DNA of 49,023 nt from CAZVKN01 sp964627035 (GTDB taxonomy: Bacteria; Electryoneota; AABM5-125-24; Hatepunaeales; Hatepunaeaceae), in NCBI GenBank assembly GCA_964627035.1, contig CAZVKN010000021.1, positions 1 through 49,023 of the forward strand, in the 5' to 3' direction. Below are positions 7,788 to 16,748 of the stretch, in pieces (positions within the stretch are counted from its first letter, which is position 1; every line of letters starts with the position of its first letter). The notes beneath the pieces are model-generated. The model made no database searches, was not told the DNA's origin, and saw nothing but the letters and a program-made list of their open reading frames with translations. Both the position numbers and the translations under genes were made by a program.

Positions 7788-9083
7788 AGGAGTATTACTT
7801 GATACATTTCTCAACGCACTGCGGATTGATTTCAGGGTTTCGTTTATTGTCTCATCCTCATGAGCCAGCGATATAAACCATGATTCATAACCGCTGGGAG
7901 GAAGGAGGGTTCCCTGATTCAACATTTCGCGGAAGAATTGGCTGAACAAGGCGTGGTCAGATTTTTTTGCATCGCTGAAATTTCGTATCGGATGCTCGCT
8001 GAAGAACAGAGTCAGCATGGATCCGACTCGATTGACAACTCCTGTGCACCCGACCTGGCTTATCTCTTCTGCAATACCCCGCTCAAGGTTACTGCTATTT
8101 GACTCCAGCTTTCTATATGCTGAGTCGGTTAGCAATTTTAATGTCGCCAGACCTGCTGCCATAGCGAGTGGATTGCCCGACAACGTGCCTGCTTGATATA
8201 CCGCACCGAGTGGTGCGAGCTGTTCCATGATCTCTTTTCGTCCACCGAACGCACCGACCGGAAGACCGCCACCGATGATTTTACCCAGCATGGTTAAGTC
8301 GGGTTTTACACCATACAGCTCCTGCGCTCCACCTTTTGCCACCCGAAATCCAGTCATAACTTCGTCAAAAATCAGAAGTGTTCCATGGTGATCACATAGC
8401 TTGCGAATCTCGTTAAGGAATCCCATTTCCGGCGGTATCACGCCCATATTTCCAGCGACTGGCTCAATGACTACCGCTGCTATCTGATCTCCTGAACGGA
8501 AAAACAGGTCGTGTACCGATTTGATGTCATTGAAAGTGGCAATAAGTGTGTCTTGTGATGATCCTGCAGTCACTCCTGGACTGTCCGGTAGTCCTAACGT
8601 AGCTCCTCCGGAACCTGCAGCAACCAAAAAGCTGTCGCAATGCCCATGGTAACCTCCGTCAAATTTGACGATTTTATCCCAGCCGGTATATGCTCGCGCA
8701 AGTCTGATGGCGGACATGACTGCTTCAGTCCCTGAGTTCACGAATCGGACCAACTCAATCGAGGGCATCCGTTGCTTTATTTCCTCAGCAAGGTCAATCT
8801 CCAGCTCTGTTGAAACGCCAAAGCTGCTGCCTGACTCTGCAGTTTTCTTGATAGCATGGACAATGGATGGCTCCGCATGTCCAACTATCATCGGTCCCCA
8901 TGAACCTATGAAATCAATATATTTATTGCCGTCAGCATCCCAAAGATAGCAGCCGGAGGCTTTCGATATGTACAGTGGTGAACCACCTACAGCTTTGAAA
9001 GCTCGCACGGGAGAATTGACCCCACCGGGGATTGATTTGATCGAGCGTGAATGTAACTGTTGTGAGTTGTGAATACTTACCAT
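7782..9083 (-). CDS. hemL: Glutamate-1-semialdehyde 2,1-aminomutase
   Basis: HemL converts glutamate-1-semialdehyde to 5-aminolevulinate, the last step of the C5 route to tetrapyrroles. The 433-residue length is normal. Visible features are the IPGGVNSPVRAF N-terminus, SGTEA (117-121), the YHGHCD segment, the cofactor aspartate in IFDEVMTGFR (240-247), and the PLP-binding Lys268 in MLGKIIGGGLPVGAFGG. Its start overlaps the hemB stop by seven bases, so translation is coupled. Gene order is hemC-hemB-hemL. The last few codons and the stop run into a palindromic repeat, so the C-terminal tail may have been altered by that element. Confidence 0.97.
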   Translation of the reverse strand: MVSIHNSQQLHSRSIKSIPGGVNSPVRAFKAVGGSPLYISKASGCYLWDADGNKYIDFIGSWGPMIVGHAEPSIVHAIKKTAESGSSFGVSTELEIDLAEEIKQRMPSIELVRFVNSGTEAVMSAIRLARAYTGWDKIVKFDGGYHGHCDSFLVAAGSGGATLGLPDSPGVTAGSSQDTLIATFNDIKSVHDLFFRSGDQIAAVVIEPVAGNMGVIPPEMGFLNEIRKLCDHHGTLLIFDEVMTGFRVAKGGAQELYGVKPDLTMLGKIIGGGLPVGAFGGRKEIMEQLAPLGAVYQAGTLSGNPLAMAAGLATLKLLTDSAYRKLESNSSNLERGIAEEISQVGCTGVVNRVGSMLTLFFSEHPIRNFSDAKKSDHALFSQFFREMLNQGTLLPPSGYESWFISLAHEDETINETLKSIRSALRNVSSNTPL

Positions 9084-10066
9084 GGGAATGAACCGGAATT
9101 AATCTGTTGAGCGACCTCACCTGCATAATAGGTTACTATGAAATCTGCACCTGCACGCTTGATCGAAATTAACGACTCCGCCATTGTTCTCTCTCTGTCT
9201 ATCAACCCTTTTTGAGCGACAGTTTCAATCATAGCATACTCTCCTGAAACTTGATAAGCTGCAGTTATACACTGAAATACGTCTTTTATTTCATGTAATA
9301 CATCAAGATAGGGGAGAGCAGGTTTGACCATAATCATATCAGCACCTTCGTCAATGTCAAGTGCTGCTTCACGAATTGCTTCTCGCCGATTTGGCGGATC
9401 CATCTGGTATCCCCTCCGGTCGCCGAATGATGGTGCAGAACCGACAGCTTCCCTAAAAGGACCGTAGAAACTGGAAGCATATTTGATCGCATAAGAGAGA
9501 ATAAGTGTATCACTGAAGTCGTTTGAATCCAGTCCCTCACGAATAGCAGCAACCCGCCCATCCATCATGTCCGACGGTGCTATAATATCAGCACCTGCTG
9601 CAGCCTGACTGATTGCTGTTCTAACCAGTAGTTTCAGTGTCGAGTCATTGTCAACCCTGTTATCAATAATCTTGCCGCAGTGACCGTGATCGGTGTATTC
9701 GCACAGACACAAATCAGTGATTACAATAATTTCGGGTGCTGCTTTCTTAATCTTACCGATAGCTTTTTGAACAACCCCGTTTTCATCCCATGCGCTACTG
9801 CCGATGTCGTCTTTACTATCAGGTATGCCGAAAAGAATTATTGCGGGAACGCCTATGTCCTGCAGTCGTCGCGACTCTTCCGCCGCCATGTCAGGGGAGA
9901 GATGAAACTGATTGTGAAGTGATGGAATCGGCTGTTTAATTTTCAATCCTTCAACTATGAAGAGAGGTTGAACCAGATCGGAGGTGGAGATTGTTGTCTC
10001 CTGAACCAATCTTCGCATGGTGGCTGACTGTCGCATGCGTCTCGGTCTATCGGTGGGAAATGCCAT
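9077..10066 (-). CDS. hemB: Porphobilinogen synthase (delta-aminolevulinic acid dehydratase)
   Basis: HemB condenses two molecules of 5-aminolevulinate into porphobilinogen. The 329-residue protein has the cysteine-rich metal site DLCLCEYTDHGHC (Cys120, Cys122, Cys130), which marks the zinc-dependent subtype. The two active-site lysines are Lys195 (SYAIKYASSFYGPFR) and Lys248 (MVKPALPYLD), the latter forming the Schiff base. Length and order match the family. The gene follows hemC by 18 bases and overlaps hemL, so it is the middle gene of the operon. The start ATG has a weak AGGAAAG-like ribosome binding sequence a few bases upstream. Confidence 0.97.
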   Translation of the reverse strand: MAFPTDRPRRMRQSATMRRLVQETTISTSDLVQPLFIVEGLKIKQPIPSLHNQFHLSPDMAAEESRRLQDIGVPAIILFGIPDSKDDIGSSAWDENGVVQKAIGKIKKAAPEIIVITDLCLCEYTDHGHCGKIIDNRVDNDSTLKLLVRTAISQAAAGADIIAPSDMMDGRVAAIREGLDSNDFSDTLILSYAIKYASSFYGPFREAVGSAPSFGDRRGYQMDPPNRREAIREAALDIDEGADMIMVKPALPYLDVLHEIKDVFQCITAAYQVSGEYAMIETVAQKGLIDRERTMAESLISIKRAGADFIVTYYAGEVAQQINSGSFPW

Positions 10067-10084
10067 TATACTTTCCTGAATTTG

Positions 10085-10990
10085 TTATTTCTGTTTAGTC
10101 AATTCATTATGGAGCATGACAATATCGGCATTGATATCTTTGGATGACACAATCTTAGCTTTAGAAATATCGCCGTCAGACCAAAATCCATAGAGTTGGA
10201 ATCCATCGTTTTTTGGCAAGATTAATGCTCCAAGCGGCATCGAGCATCCGCCTCCGAACAGTTTCAGCAACTTTCTTTCACCCATTACACTGATTTCTGT
10301 CACAGGGTCGTTGATAACTTCCCGAACAGTTTCCGTAAATTTACTGTCAGATCGCATCTGAATAGCCAAAGCCCCCTGACCCGGTGCAGGAATGAAACTG
10401 AGAAGAGGAAGCCGATGCACCTGAACACTTTGCAGATCCAATCCTAATCGGTTCACACCGGCAGCGGCTAATATAATTGCGTCATATTTACCTGATTTGA
10501 GTTTTTCAAGACGTGTATTGATGTTACCTCGAATCGGAGCGATAACAACATCATTTCTCACGTTGCGCAACTGTGCTTCACGTCTCGGAGAGCTTGTACC
10601 TACTTTGCTGTTTGATTTGATTGGCAGTTCTGCAGCGGCGCGATCGTATGCATTATGAGCGATGATCAGAAGGTCGCTCGTGTCTTCCCGCTGTGGGATT
10701 GCGACAAGAGAAAGTTCCGGCGGTGATTCCAGCGGTAAATCCTTAAGTGAATGTACGGCAAGGTCAATCTCTCCGGAAACAAGCGAACTTTCGATGGCTC
10801 GGGTGAACAAGCCTGTTGTATCGGCATCTCTTAGAGCTACCTTTCTATTCTGATCTCCTTCAGTACGAATTATCCTGATTTCAAGTTCAAAGATGTCATC
10901 AAGCTTAGCAGCAATGCGGTGAGTTTGAGCGAGTGCTAAACTGCTTCCACGTGTGCCGATTCTAAGCTTGTTTTTCACCGATTTAGTCAT
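10085..10990 (-). CDS. hemC: Porphobilinogen deaminase (hydroxymethylbilane synthase)
   Basis: HemC polymerises four porphobilinogen units into hydroxymethylbilane. The 301-residue protein starts with the LRIGTRGSSLALAQT signature. It has the catalytic aspartate in SLKDLPLE (Asp84), the APIRGNINTRL segment, and Cys249 in FGGGCSMPLGA, which carries the dipyrromethane cofactor. It is the first gene of the minus-strand hemC-hemB-hemL operon and is transcribed away from the HU gene. The intergenic region contains a candidate promoter (TTGCTA, 18 bases, TATATT). Uroporphyrinogen-III synthase (hemD) and glutamyl-tRNA reductase (hemA), often in the same cluster, are not in the window. Confidence 0.96.
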   Translation of the reverse strand: MTKSVKNKLRIGTRGSSLALAQTHRIAAKLDDIFELEIRIIRTEGDQNRKVALRDADTTGLFTRAIESSLVSGEIDLAVHSLKDLPLESPPELSLVAIPQREDTSDLLIIAHNAYDRAAAELPIKSNSKVGTSSPRREAQLRNVRNDVVIAPIRGNINTRLEKLKSGKYDAIILAAAGVNRLGLDLQSVQVHRLPLLSFIPAPGQGALAIQMRSDSKFTETVREVINDPVTEISVMGERKLLKLFGGGCSMPLGALILPKNDGFQLYGFWSDGDISKAKIVSSKDINADIVMLHNELTKQK

Positions 10991-11062
10991 TAGATTTTAC
11001 ATTAAGAAATTGAATAATTGCAGTAATAGCAATAACCTTTACAATTGCTTGCAGGTAGCAGA

Positions 11063-11092
11063 AATATATCTTATCTTTTAATCCGATAGCAA
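11063..11092 (-). promoter_or_regulatory. Candidate sigma70-type promoter for hemCBL
   Basis: Read on the minus strand, TTGCTA (11087-11092) is separated by 18 bases from TATATT (11063-11068). Transcription would start about 65 bases before the hemC ATG. It lies in the 150-bp region between the divergent hemC and HU genes. A TATACT at 11109-11114 on the plus strand is a possible -10 for HU but has no matching -35. Confidence 0.4.
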
Positions 11093-11140
11093 CAGTTCTT
11101 GAATTCAATATACTGTCATAAATAAATACAGGATCCACAG

Positions 11141-11425
11141 ATGAACAGAGCGGAGATTATTGAGCGGGTTAGCAATGCGACCGGTCTGACGAGAGCGGAG
11201 GTTGCTGTCGTTTTCGAGGGGGTTTTGAAGTCTATTGAATCGGAGCTGGCTAAAGGTGGAACTGTTGAGCTGCGGCGATTCGGCACCTTTAAGTGTGTCA
11301 GGCGGGCTGCGCGGAAAGCTGTCAACCCCCGCACCGGAGAGCCGGTCTCGGTCGAAGAGAAGGTTGTGCCTGTGTTCAAGGCTTCCCCAAAACTGCGTGA
11401 CGCAGTTAAAAGCACAAAGCTTTAG
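11141..11425 (+). CDS. HU/IHF-family DNA-binding protein
   Basis: This 94-residue histone-like protein bends and compacts DNA as a dimer. The N-terminal helical part (about residues 1-40) is followed by the RRFGTF turn (45-50) and the beta-arm motif NPRTGEPV (62-69), whose proline inserts into the DNA minor groove. Length is typical. An AGGA ribosome binding site lies at 11131-11134. It is divergent from hemC and is followed 45 bases later by a tiny ribosomal-type gene and then xseA, so it may head that long plus-strand unit. HU versus IHF cannot be decided from the sequence alone. Confidence 0.94.
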   Translation: MNRAEIIERVSNATGLTRAEVAVVFEGVLKSIESELAKGGTVELRRFGTFKCVRRAARKAVNPRTGEPVSVEEKVVPVFKASPKLRDAVKSTKL

Positions 11426-11470
11426 AAATTAAGTATTACGTTTTATTAAACTAACATTACGAGGACAAGT

Positions 11471-11566
11471 TTGCCCTGCGGAAAGAAACGCAAACGCCAC
11501 AAGATGGCGACGCACAAGAGAAAAAAACGGCTTCGGAAGAACCGTCATAAGAAGAAAGTACGTTAA
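11471..11566 (+). CDS. AURKAIP1/COX24-domain mini ribosomal protein (bS22/mS38-like)
   Basis: This 31-residue, extremely basic protein starts at TTG 11471, preceded by ACGAGGACAAG as a ribosome binding site, and stops at TAA 11564-11566. The product begins MPCGKKRKRHKMATHKRKK and continues with LRKNRHKKK. It matches the short bacterial proteins of the AURKAIP1/COX24 family, related to mitochondrial mS38 and to the mycobacterial small-subunit protein bS22. It therefore probably binds 16S rRNA. The small size and TTG start make it easy to miss. It lies between HU and xseA on the same strand. Confidence 0.82.
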   Translation: MPCGKKRKRHKMATHKRKKRLRKNRHKKKVR

Positions 11567-11591
11567 AGGTACTACATAGTATGTTGGATTG

Positions 11592-12803
11592 ATGTCTGTG
11601 AAAGTTGCTGATGAGATTTATTCTGTTTCGCTTCTTACGAGACATATTCGCCGTCTCCTTGAGGACGGATTGCCACCGTTGTGGATTGAAGGCGAGATCT
11701 CAAATTACACCCTTCACCGTTCCAAACATCGCTACTTTACCTTAAAGGATGATAATGCTCAGGTTCCCTGTGTTATGTGGCGGACTCGGAGGCAGCCATC
11801 GTTTGAAATGCAAGGTGGTCAGCGTGTAAAACTTTTTGGAAGGGTAACGGTATGGGAACCGGGTGGGCGTTATCAATTTGACGTCCAATCTGTAATGCTC
11901 GCCGGGATGGGATCACTTCAGGAGGCGTTTGAAGCATTAAGGCAAAAATTAGCGGTCGAAGGACTGTTTGATCAAAGCAGGAAGCGACCGCTTCCGCGTT
12001 TTCCAAATTCCATCGGTATCGTAACCTCACCGACCGGCGCAGCAATTCGAGATTTGGTTTGGGGGTTCAGTTCAAGCTTTCCACCCTCCCAGTTATATCT
12101 AATACCTGTATCAGTTCAAGGAGATTCTGCAGGTGAGGAGATTGCCGGTGCTATAGATTCGTTCAATGACATCAAAATGGTGGACGTGATCATAGCAGGG
12201 CGGGGAGGAGGATCTTTGGAAGATCTTTGGGCGTTCAATGAAGAGATCGTTGTCCGGGCAATTGCAAGATCCGAAATCCCTGTGGTATCTGCGGTTGGGC
12301 ATGAAATTGATATTTCCTTGTCTGACTTGGCTGCAGATTTAAGGGCACCAACTCCAACCGCTGCTGCTTCACTTATAGTGCCAGACCGACTCGACTTGCT
12401 GGCAACTCTTGGTGATCGAAAGAAAAGCATGTTGAACACGGTGCATCGTGCAATTTCTCTCCGATCTGAGAGAGTCAATAATCTTAAGCAAGGATACGCC
12501 TTTCGTCGGGTATTCGACAGATTAGCGGACTACAGGCAACGTCTGGACGAGTCATCTCGCCGTATGGAAGAATCCATCAGCGGAATGATGAAGCATGCTT
12601 CTTTGAAGCTGAACGGCATAAGGGATCAAATTGAAGCTCTCTCACCGACTGCAGTGCTTGACCGCGGTTATTGCATCGTAGAAAACGACCGACACCAAGT
12701 AGTGACGAGTACAGATATGATTTCTGTTGGAGAGGACGTACAGTTAAGGTTTGGCAGCGGTAAGGCGCGCTCAAAGATTGAGGAGATATTGACCGATGGA
12801 TGA
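11592..12803 (+). CDS. xseA: Exodeoxyribonuclease VII large subunit
   Basis: XseA is the catalytic subunit of exonuclease VII, which degrades single-stranded DNA in both directions. The 403-residue protein has an N-terminal OB-fold (WIEGEISNYTLHRSKHRYFTLKD begins it, about residues 31-53, with the domain to about 100). The central nuclease region includes GIVTSPTGAAIRD and AGRGGGSLEDLWAFN, and a coiled-coil stretch near 275-345 precedes GYCIV. ATG 11592 is the likely start; a TTG sits directly before it at 11589. The stop overlaps xseB by eight bases, so the two subunits are translationally coupled. Confidence 0.96.
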   Translation: MSVKVADEIYSVSLLTRHIRRLLEDGLPPLWIEGEISNYTLHRSKHRYFTLKDDNAQVPCVMWRTRRQPSFEMQGGQRVKLFGRVTVWEPGGRYQFDVQSVMLAGMGSLQEAFEALRQKLAVEGLFDQSRKRPLPRFPNSIGIVTSPTGAAIRDLVWGFSSSFPPSQLYLIPVSVQGDSAGEEIAGAIDSFNDIKMVDVIIAGRGGGSLEDLWAFNEEIVVRAIARSEIPVVSAVGHEIDISLSDLAADLRAPTPTAAASLIVPDRLDLLATLGDRKKSMLNTVHRAISLRSERVNNLKQGYAFRRVFDRLADYRQRLDESSRRMEESISGMMKHASLKLNGIRDQIEALSPTAVLDRGYCIVENDRHQVVTSTDMISVGEDVQLRFGSGKARSKIEEILTDG

Positions 12804-13032
12804 TAAGAACAAACCCGATCAAACTTTTGAATCAGCTTATTCCCGCTTGGAGGAAATAGCTTGTGAATTGGAAGGTGACAACCTGTCACTTGATCATTCG
12901 ATTGAGCTTTACGAAGAAGGGACTAAGCTCGTAGCTCTCTGCCAGAAGATGTTGGACGTGGCTGAAAAGAAAATTAAGGTGATAAAGATTACCGAAAACG
13001 GTTACGAAACAAAGGAGGAGATGGTTGAATAA
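12796..13032 (+). CDS. xseB: Exodeoxyribonuclease VII small subunit
   Basis: XseB binds along the coiled coil of XseA in exonuclease VII. The 78-residue protein shows the family core: FESAYSRLEEIACELE (about residues 10-25), LSLDHSIELYEEGTKLV (about 31-47) and a C-terminal helix with the segment LCQKMLDVAEKKI. Length is normal. Its ATG lies inside the end of xseA, and its stop overlaps the TTG start of dxs by eight bases, so three genes are chained by overlaps. Confidence 0.95.
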   Translation: MDDKNKPDQTFESAYSRLEEIACELEGDNLSLDHSIELYEEGTKLVALCQKMLDVAEKKIKVIKITENGYETKEEMVE

Positions 13033-14959
13033 TTCCGAGGAATATCAACTCCTCTCTCTCATAGATAATCCGGACGACCTGAAGAAACTGGACGAAGCCG
13101 ATCTTGTTCCACTTGCGGCTGAAATACGCAGATTTATCATTAAGACAGTATCCAGAACAGGTGGACATCTCGGCTCGAATCTCGGTTCAGTAGAGCTGAC
13201 AATTGCGCTCCATTATATCTATAACACTCCAAAAGATCTGATTGTATGGGATGTCGGGGCTCAAGCCTACCCACATAAGATCCTGACCGGTAGGCGAAAA
13301 GTTTTCCACACCAATAGGCAGTATGGAGGTATTTCTGGCTTTCCGAAGCGTGATGAGAGCCCTTACGATACATTTGGTGTAGGTCATTCATCCACTTCTA
13401 TTTCTGGTGCGGTCGGAATGACTGTAGGCTGCAACATGACCGGAAAGGACTCAAAGGTCGTTGCGGTTATCGGTGACGGTGGCATGACGGGTGGTATGGC
13501 ATTCGAAGGTTTGAATCAGGCAGGGGCTCTCGGGCAGGATCTTACCGTAGTCCTCAATGACAACTCTATGTCCATCTCACCGAGTGTAGGAGCGCTGTCT
13601 CAACATGCCGCTGCAGTTCGGTCAGACCTTAGGTTTGAAAAACTGAAGGACACAATGTGGGATCTGACTGGTCGTCTACCGAAAGGTAGTAAGCTGAAAA
13701 AGGCTCTGCGCGGCGTTGATTCCGGTTTGAGGGCAATGCTTGACCCGGGACAATGGTTTGAACGGCTGGGATTCAGGTATGTCGGTCCGATTGACGGGCA
13801 TGACGTTCACGAGCTGGTCAGAATGTTCGAATGGCTGCAGGGGATTACAGGTCCGGTTTTGGTACATGTCATGACCCAAAAGGGATACGGGTATGAAATT
13901 GCTGAAAAGGACTCAACCAGATTGCATGGTGTCGGTAAATTTGATCCTGATACAGGACCAAAGAGTGGAAAGAACCATGCCCTGAGTTACAGTGAACATT
14001 TTAGCGATGAGCTTGAGAATATCACCGCAGAGTGCAAGGATGTAGTTTCCATCACACCGGCGATGATCGAGGGAAGTGCACTTGGAACTCTACAGGACAG
14101 ATTCCCCGACAGATGTTTTGATGTTGGAATCGCCGAACAGCACGCAGTCACATTTGCAGCGGGGTTGGCAACACAGGATGTCCGACCGGTAGCGTTAATC
14201 TATTCTACTTTTCTGCAGAGAGCATTTGATCAGATTATCCACGATGTTGCATTGCAAAATCTGCCGGTTGTATTCGGTATTGATCGTGCAGGAATAGTCG
14301 GTGAAGACGGTCCGACTCATCATGGTGCTTTTGACATAAGTTATCTGCGTTTAATTCCAAATCTACGTCTGCTCGTGCCACGTGATGGACGCCAATTGCG
14401 ACGGATGCTTCACGCTGCATTACAGGTTGAGGATGAACCTGTTGTGATCCGCTTTCCGCGTGGTGTGCCTCCGAAATTTCCTGAAGTTGATGAACCGGGG
14501 AAAGATGTCTGGCAGATAGAAACCCTGAGGGATGGGTCGGACGGCTTATTTATCAGCTCGGGTCCATTGCTTGACACTTGCATGAAGGTCGCTGATGAGC
14601 TATCGGTAGAGACCGGCGTTAATTTGGAAGTAGTTGATCTCAGATGCGTCAAGCCCTTGGACGTAGAAGGATTAGCGTCGCTTGCATCGCGTTTCAAGCG
14701 TTGGATTTCGGTCGAGGAGAATGTATTGATGGGTGGTGCCGGTTCTGCATTATTAGAGTTTATTAACGATGAACATTTACCCGTTGAGATGAAGCGGTTA
14801 GGGCTTCCTGATAGATTCATAACTCATGGGGATCGAGAATCACTGCTGAAAGAAACTTATCTCGACAAAGATTCAATTAAGAGTAAAGCAGTGTCATTTT
14901 TTGAGAAAAGTGACTTGAAATCGAGATTAAAGTTAAAGCTATCACGAGTGAGCGGTTAG
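13025..14959 (+). CDS. dxs: 1-deoxy-D-xylulose-5-phosphate synthase
   Basis: Dxs joins pyruvate and glyceraldehyde-3-phosphate in a thiamine-diphosphate reaction, the entry to the MEP isoprenoid pathway. The 644-residue protein has SRTGGHLGSNLGSVEL (43-58, with His48), the ThDP motif beginning GDGGMTGGMAFEGLN (150-164) and ending LNDN (177-180), and the catalytic-glutamate segment DVGIAEQHAVTFAAG. Transketolase pyrimidine-binding and C-terminal domains follow. TTG at 13025 is chosen because GGAGGAG lies directly upstream. It overlaps xseB and abuts nadK. Its presence shows that the MEP route operates, which matters for interpreting the HMG-CoA synthase at 43667. Confidence 0.96.
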   Translation: MNNSEEYQLLSLIDNPDDLKKLDEADLVPLAAEIRRFIIKTVSRTGGHLGSNLGSVELTIALHYIYNTPKDLIVWDVGAQAYPHKILTGRRKVFHTNRQYGGISGFPKRDESPYDTFGVGHSSTSISGAVGMTVGCNMTGKDSKVVAVIGDGGMTGGMAFEGLNQAGALGQDLTVVLNDNSMSISPSVGALSQHAAAVRSDLRFEKLKDTMWDLTGRLPKGSKLKKALRGVDSGLRAMLDPGQWFERLGFRYVGPIDGHDVHELVRMFEWLQGITGPVLVHVMTQKGYGYEIAEKDSTRLHGVGKFDPDTGPKSGKNHALSYSEHFSDELENITAECKDVVSITPAMIEGSALGTLQDRFPDRCFDVGIAEQHAVTFAAGLATQDVRPVALIYSTFLQRAFDQIIHDVALQNLPVVFGIDRAGIVGEDGPTHHGAFDISYLRLIPNLRLLVPRDGRQLRRMLHAALQVEDEPVVIRFPRGVPPKFPEVDEPGKDVWQIETLRDGSDGLFISSGPLLDTCMKVADELSVETGVNLEVVDLRCVKPLDVEGLASLASRFKRWISVEENVLMGGAGSALLEFINDEHLPVEMKRLGLPDRFITHGDRESLLKETYLDKDSIKSKAVSFFEKSDLKSRLKLKLSRVSG

Positions 14960-15838
14960 GTGCACTTAGGGATAATAGCAAATCGCAGCAAGCAGCAAGT
15001 GCTCGATGCGTTACCATCGGTTCTGCAATGGCTGTCGAATCAGAAGATTGATTTTACGGTCGCTTCTGATATTGGCGATCTAATTGATCTTTCAAAGTAC
15101 GATACCGTTTCACCCGAGCAGATGAGGGACAGGGCTGATGTTGTGCTCTCATTTGGTGGTGACGGCACTTTTCTTCAGACGGCGCGTCTCATGGTTCCGA
15201 GCGGGGTGCCGATTGTAGGAATCAACCTCGGTGGGTTCGGCTATCTCGCTGAAGTGACTTACGAACAGCTCAAGGAAAGAATTAAAGACTTGATTTCAGG
15301 CAACTATGTTGTTCAGGAAAGGATGATGTTGGAGACTTATGCAGAACATGATCCAGCCACTAAGTTTTTCGGACTTAACGATGTTGTAATTGACAAGGGC
15401 GGGTTCCCGAGAGCGATTCATCTCGAAACCACTCTGGATGATGATTACCTGAATACCTTTACGGCAGATGGTCTGATCGTATCAACACCTACCGGATCAA
15501 CCGGTTATTCACTGTCATCCGGAGGTCCGATTCTTGAACCGTCCGTGGATGGAATGATCATCAGCCCCATCAGTCCGCACACTTTGGCGCATCGTCCGTT
15601 GGTAGTGTGTGGCAACAGGTGTGTCAGGATTAAGGCTGTCAGTGAAGCTGGCGAAGTGATGGTTGCGGTGGATGGACAGCGGGTAATGCAGCTTGAATCG
15701 GGTAAGGCAATTACAATCACACCTGCAAAGAAGCTGACAAGGGTGGTTGTATTTCACGGGTACTCATTTTATGGTTTGTTGAGGAACAAACTTCGATGGC
15801 GGACACAGTACAAAGGAAATTTGGAGCGGGAAGCATAG
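14960..15838 (+). CDS. nadK: NAD kinase
   Basis: NadK phosphorylates NAD to NADP. The 292-residue protein carries the GGDGT motif (residues 66-70) in VVLSFGGDGTFLQTAR, the GINLGGFGYLAEV segment, and the C-terminal signature TADGLIVSTPTGSTGYSLS. It starts with GTG at 14960, directly after the dxs stop, and its own stop is followed immediately by the ftsY ATG. There is no separate ribosome binding site at the junctions other than purine-rich ends of the preceding genes, so expression is probably coupled. The location next to dxs fits the NADPH needs of biosynthesis, though this may be coincidental. Confidence 0.95.
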   Translation: MHLGIIANRSKQQVLDALPSVLQWLSNQKIDFTVASDIGDLIDLSKYDTVSPEQMRDRADVVLSFGGDGTFLQTARLMVPSGVPIVGINLGGFGYLAEVTYEQLKERIKDLISGNYVVQERMMLETYAEHDPATKFFGLNDVVIDKGGFPRAIHLETTLDDDYLNTFTADGLIVSTPTGSTGYSLSSGGPILEPSVDGMIISPISPHTLAHRPLVVCGNRCVRIKAVSEAGEVMVAVDGQRVMQLESGKAITITPAKKLTRVVVFHGYSFYGLLRNKLRWRTQYKGNLEREA

Positions 15839-16747
15839 ATGGGATTGTATGAGAAGTTTCGCAACGGGCTTTCACGCACGAGAGATGCCACAGTAGGTTC
15901 AATAACGGGTCTGTTGAGAAAAAATAAGATTGATGAAGCTACTCTTGAAGATCTGGAAGATGCCCTGTTGGTGGCGGACATTGGCGTTACTGTGGTAGAA
16001 CAACTAATTGAGATGCTGAGGCAGTCCAAGCGTAACGGTACCGGTGAGCATGTTCCGGTGGATATTGTTAAGTCAGAGCTGAACAGGATTCTGCTTGAAA
16101 ATGGGGAAAGAACAGATTCAGGTGCAAACGGTAAACCGAAAGTAATTTTGCTTGTAGGTGTAAACGGATCCGGGAAAACGACCACTGCCGGTAAGCTTGC
16201 ATATCAATACAGGCAGCAGGGGGGAAAAGTGGTCATAGCAGCAGCAGACACATTTCGTGCAGCAGCAATAGAGCAGCTGCAGACTTGGGCAGAACGGAGT
16301 GAAGCACGGTTTATTAAATCTGTTCCTGGAGCGGATCCGGCGTCTGTGACTTTTGACGCTTATCAATCTGCAATTGCGCGAGGTGAGGATGTAGTGATTG
16401 TTGACACTGCCGGACGATTGCAGGCGCATAGAAATCTTATGGAGGAGCTTGGAAAAATCAGGCGTGTCGTAGGTAAGATCAATCCAACAGCACCGCATGA
16501 AGTTCTACTCGTAATTGATTCGACTACCGGTCAGAATGGACTCTCTCAGGCGAGAAGTTTCACAAATGCAGCCGGTGTGACCGGATTAGTGGTGACAAAG
16601 CTGGACGGCTCGGCAAGAGGAGGCATTGTTATACCGATAAAACAGGAGCTTGGGCTTCCTATCAGGTATATCGGTCTCGGTGAATCTATAGATGACCTCC
16701 AACCGTTTAACTCGGAAATGTATGTTAATGCACTATTTGACCAGTAA
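15839..16747 (+). CDS. ftsY: Signal recognition particle receptor FtsY
   Basis: FtsY is the SRP receptor GTPase that docks ribosome-nascent chain complexes at the membrane. The 302-residue protein is a minimal NG-domain form. The helical N domain (about 1-85) includes DALLVADIGV. The G domain has GVNGSGKT (107-114), the ADTFRAAAIEQL insertion-box segment, DTAGR (189-193), TKLD (253-256) and GLGESIDDL near the end. The acidic A domain of E. coli FtsY is absent, as in many non-proteobacteria. It abuts nadK and lies one base from the next gene. A GGAGCGGGAAGC stretch before the ATG acts as ribosome binding site. Confidence 0.96.
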   Translation: MGLYEKFRNGLSRTRDATVGSITGLLRKNKIDEATLEDLEDALLVADIGVTVVEQLIEMLRQSKRNGTGEHVPVDIVKSELNRILLENGERTDSGANGKPKVILLVGVNGSGKTTTAGKLAYQYRQQGGKVVIAAADTFRAAAIEQLQTWAERSEARFIKSVPGADPASVTFDAYQSAIARGEDVVIVDTAGRLQAHRNLMEELGKIRRVVGKINPTAPHEVLLVIDSTTGQNGLSQARSFTNAAGVTGLVVTKLDGSARGGIVIPIKQELGLPIRYIGLGESIDDLQPFNSEMYVNALFDQ

Positions 16748-16748
16748 C

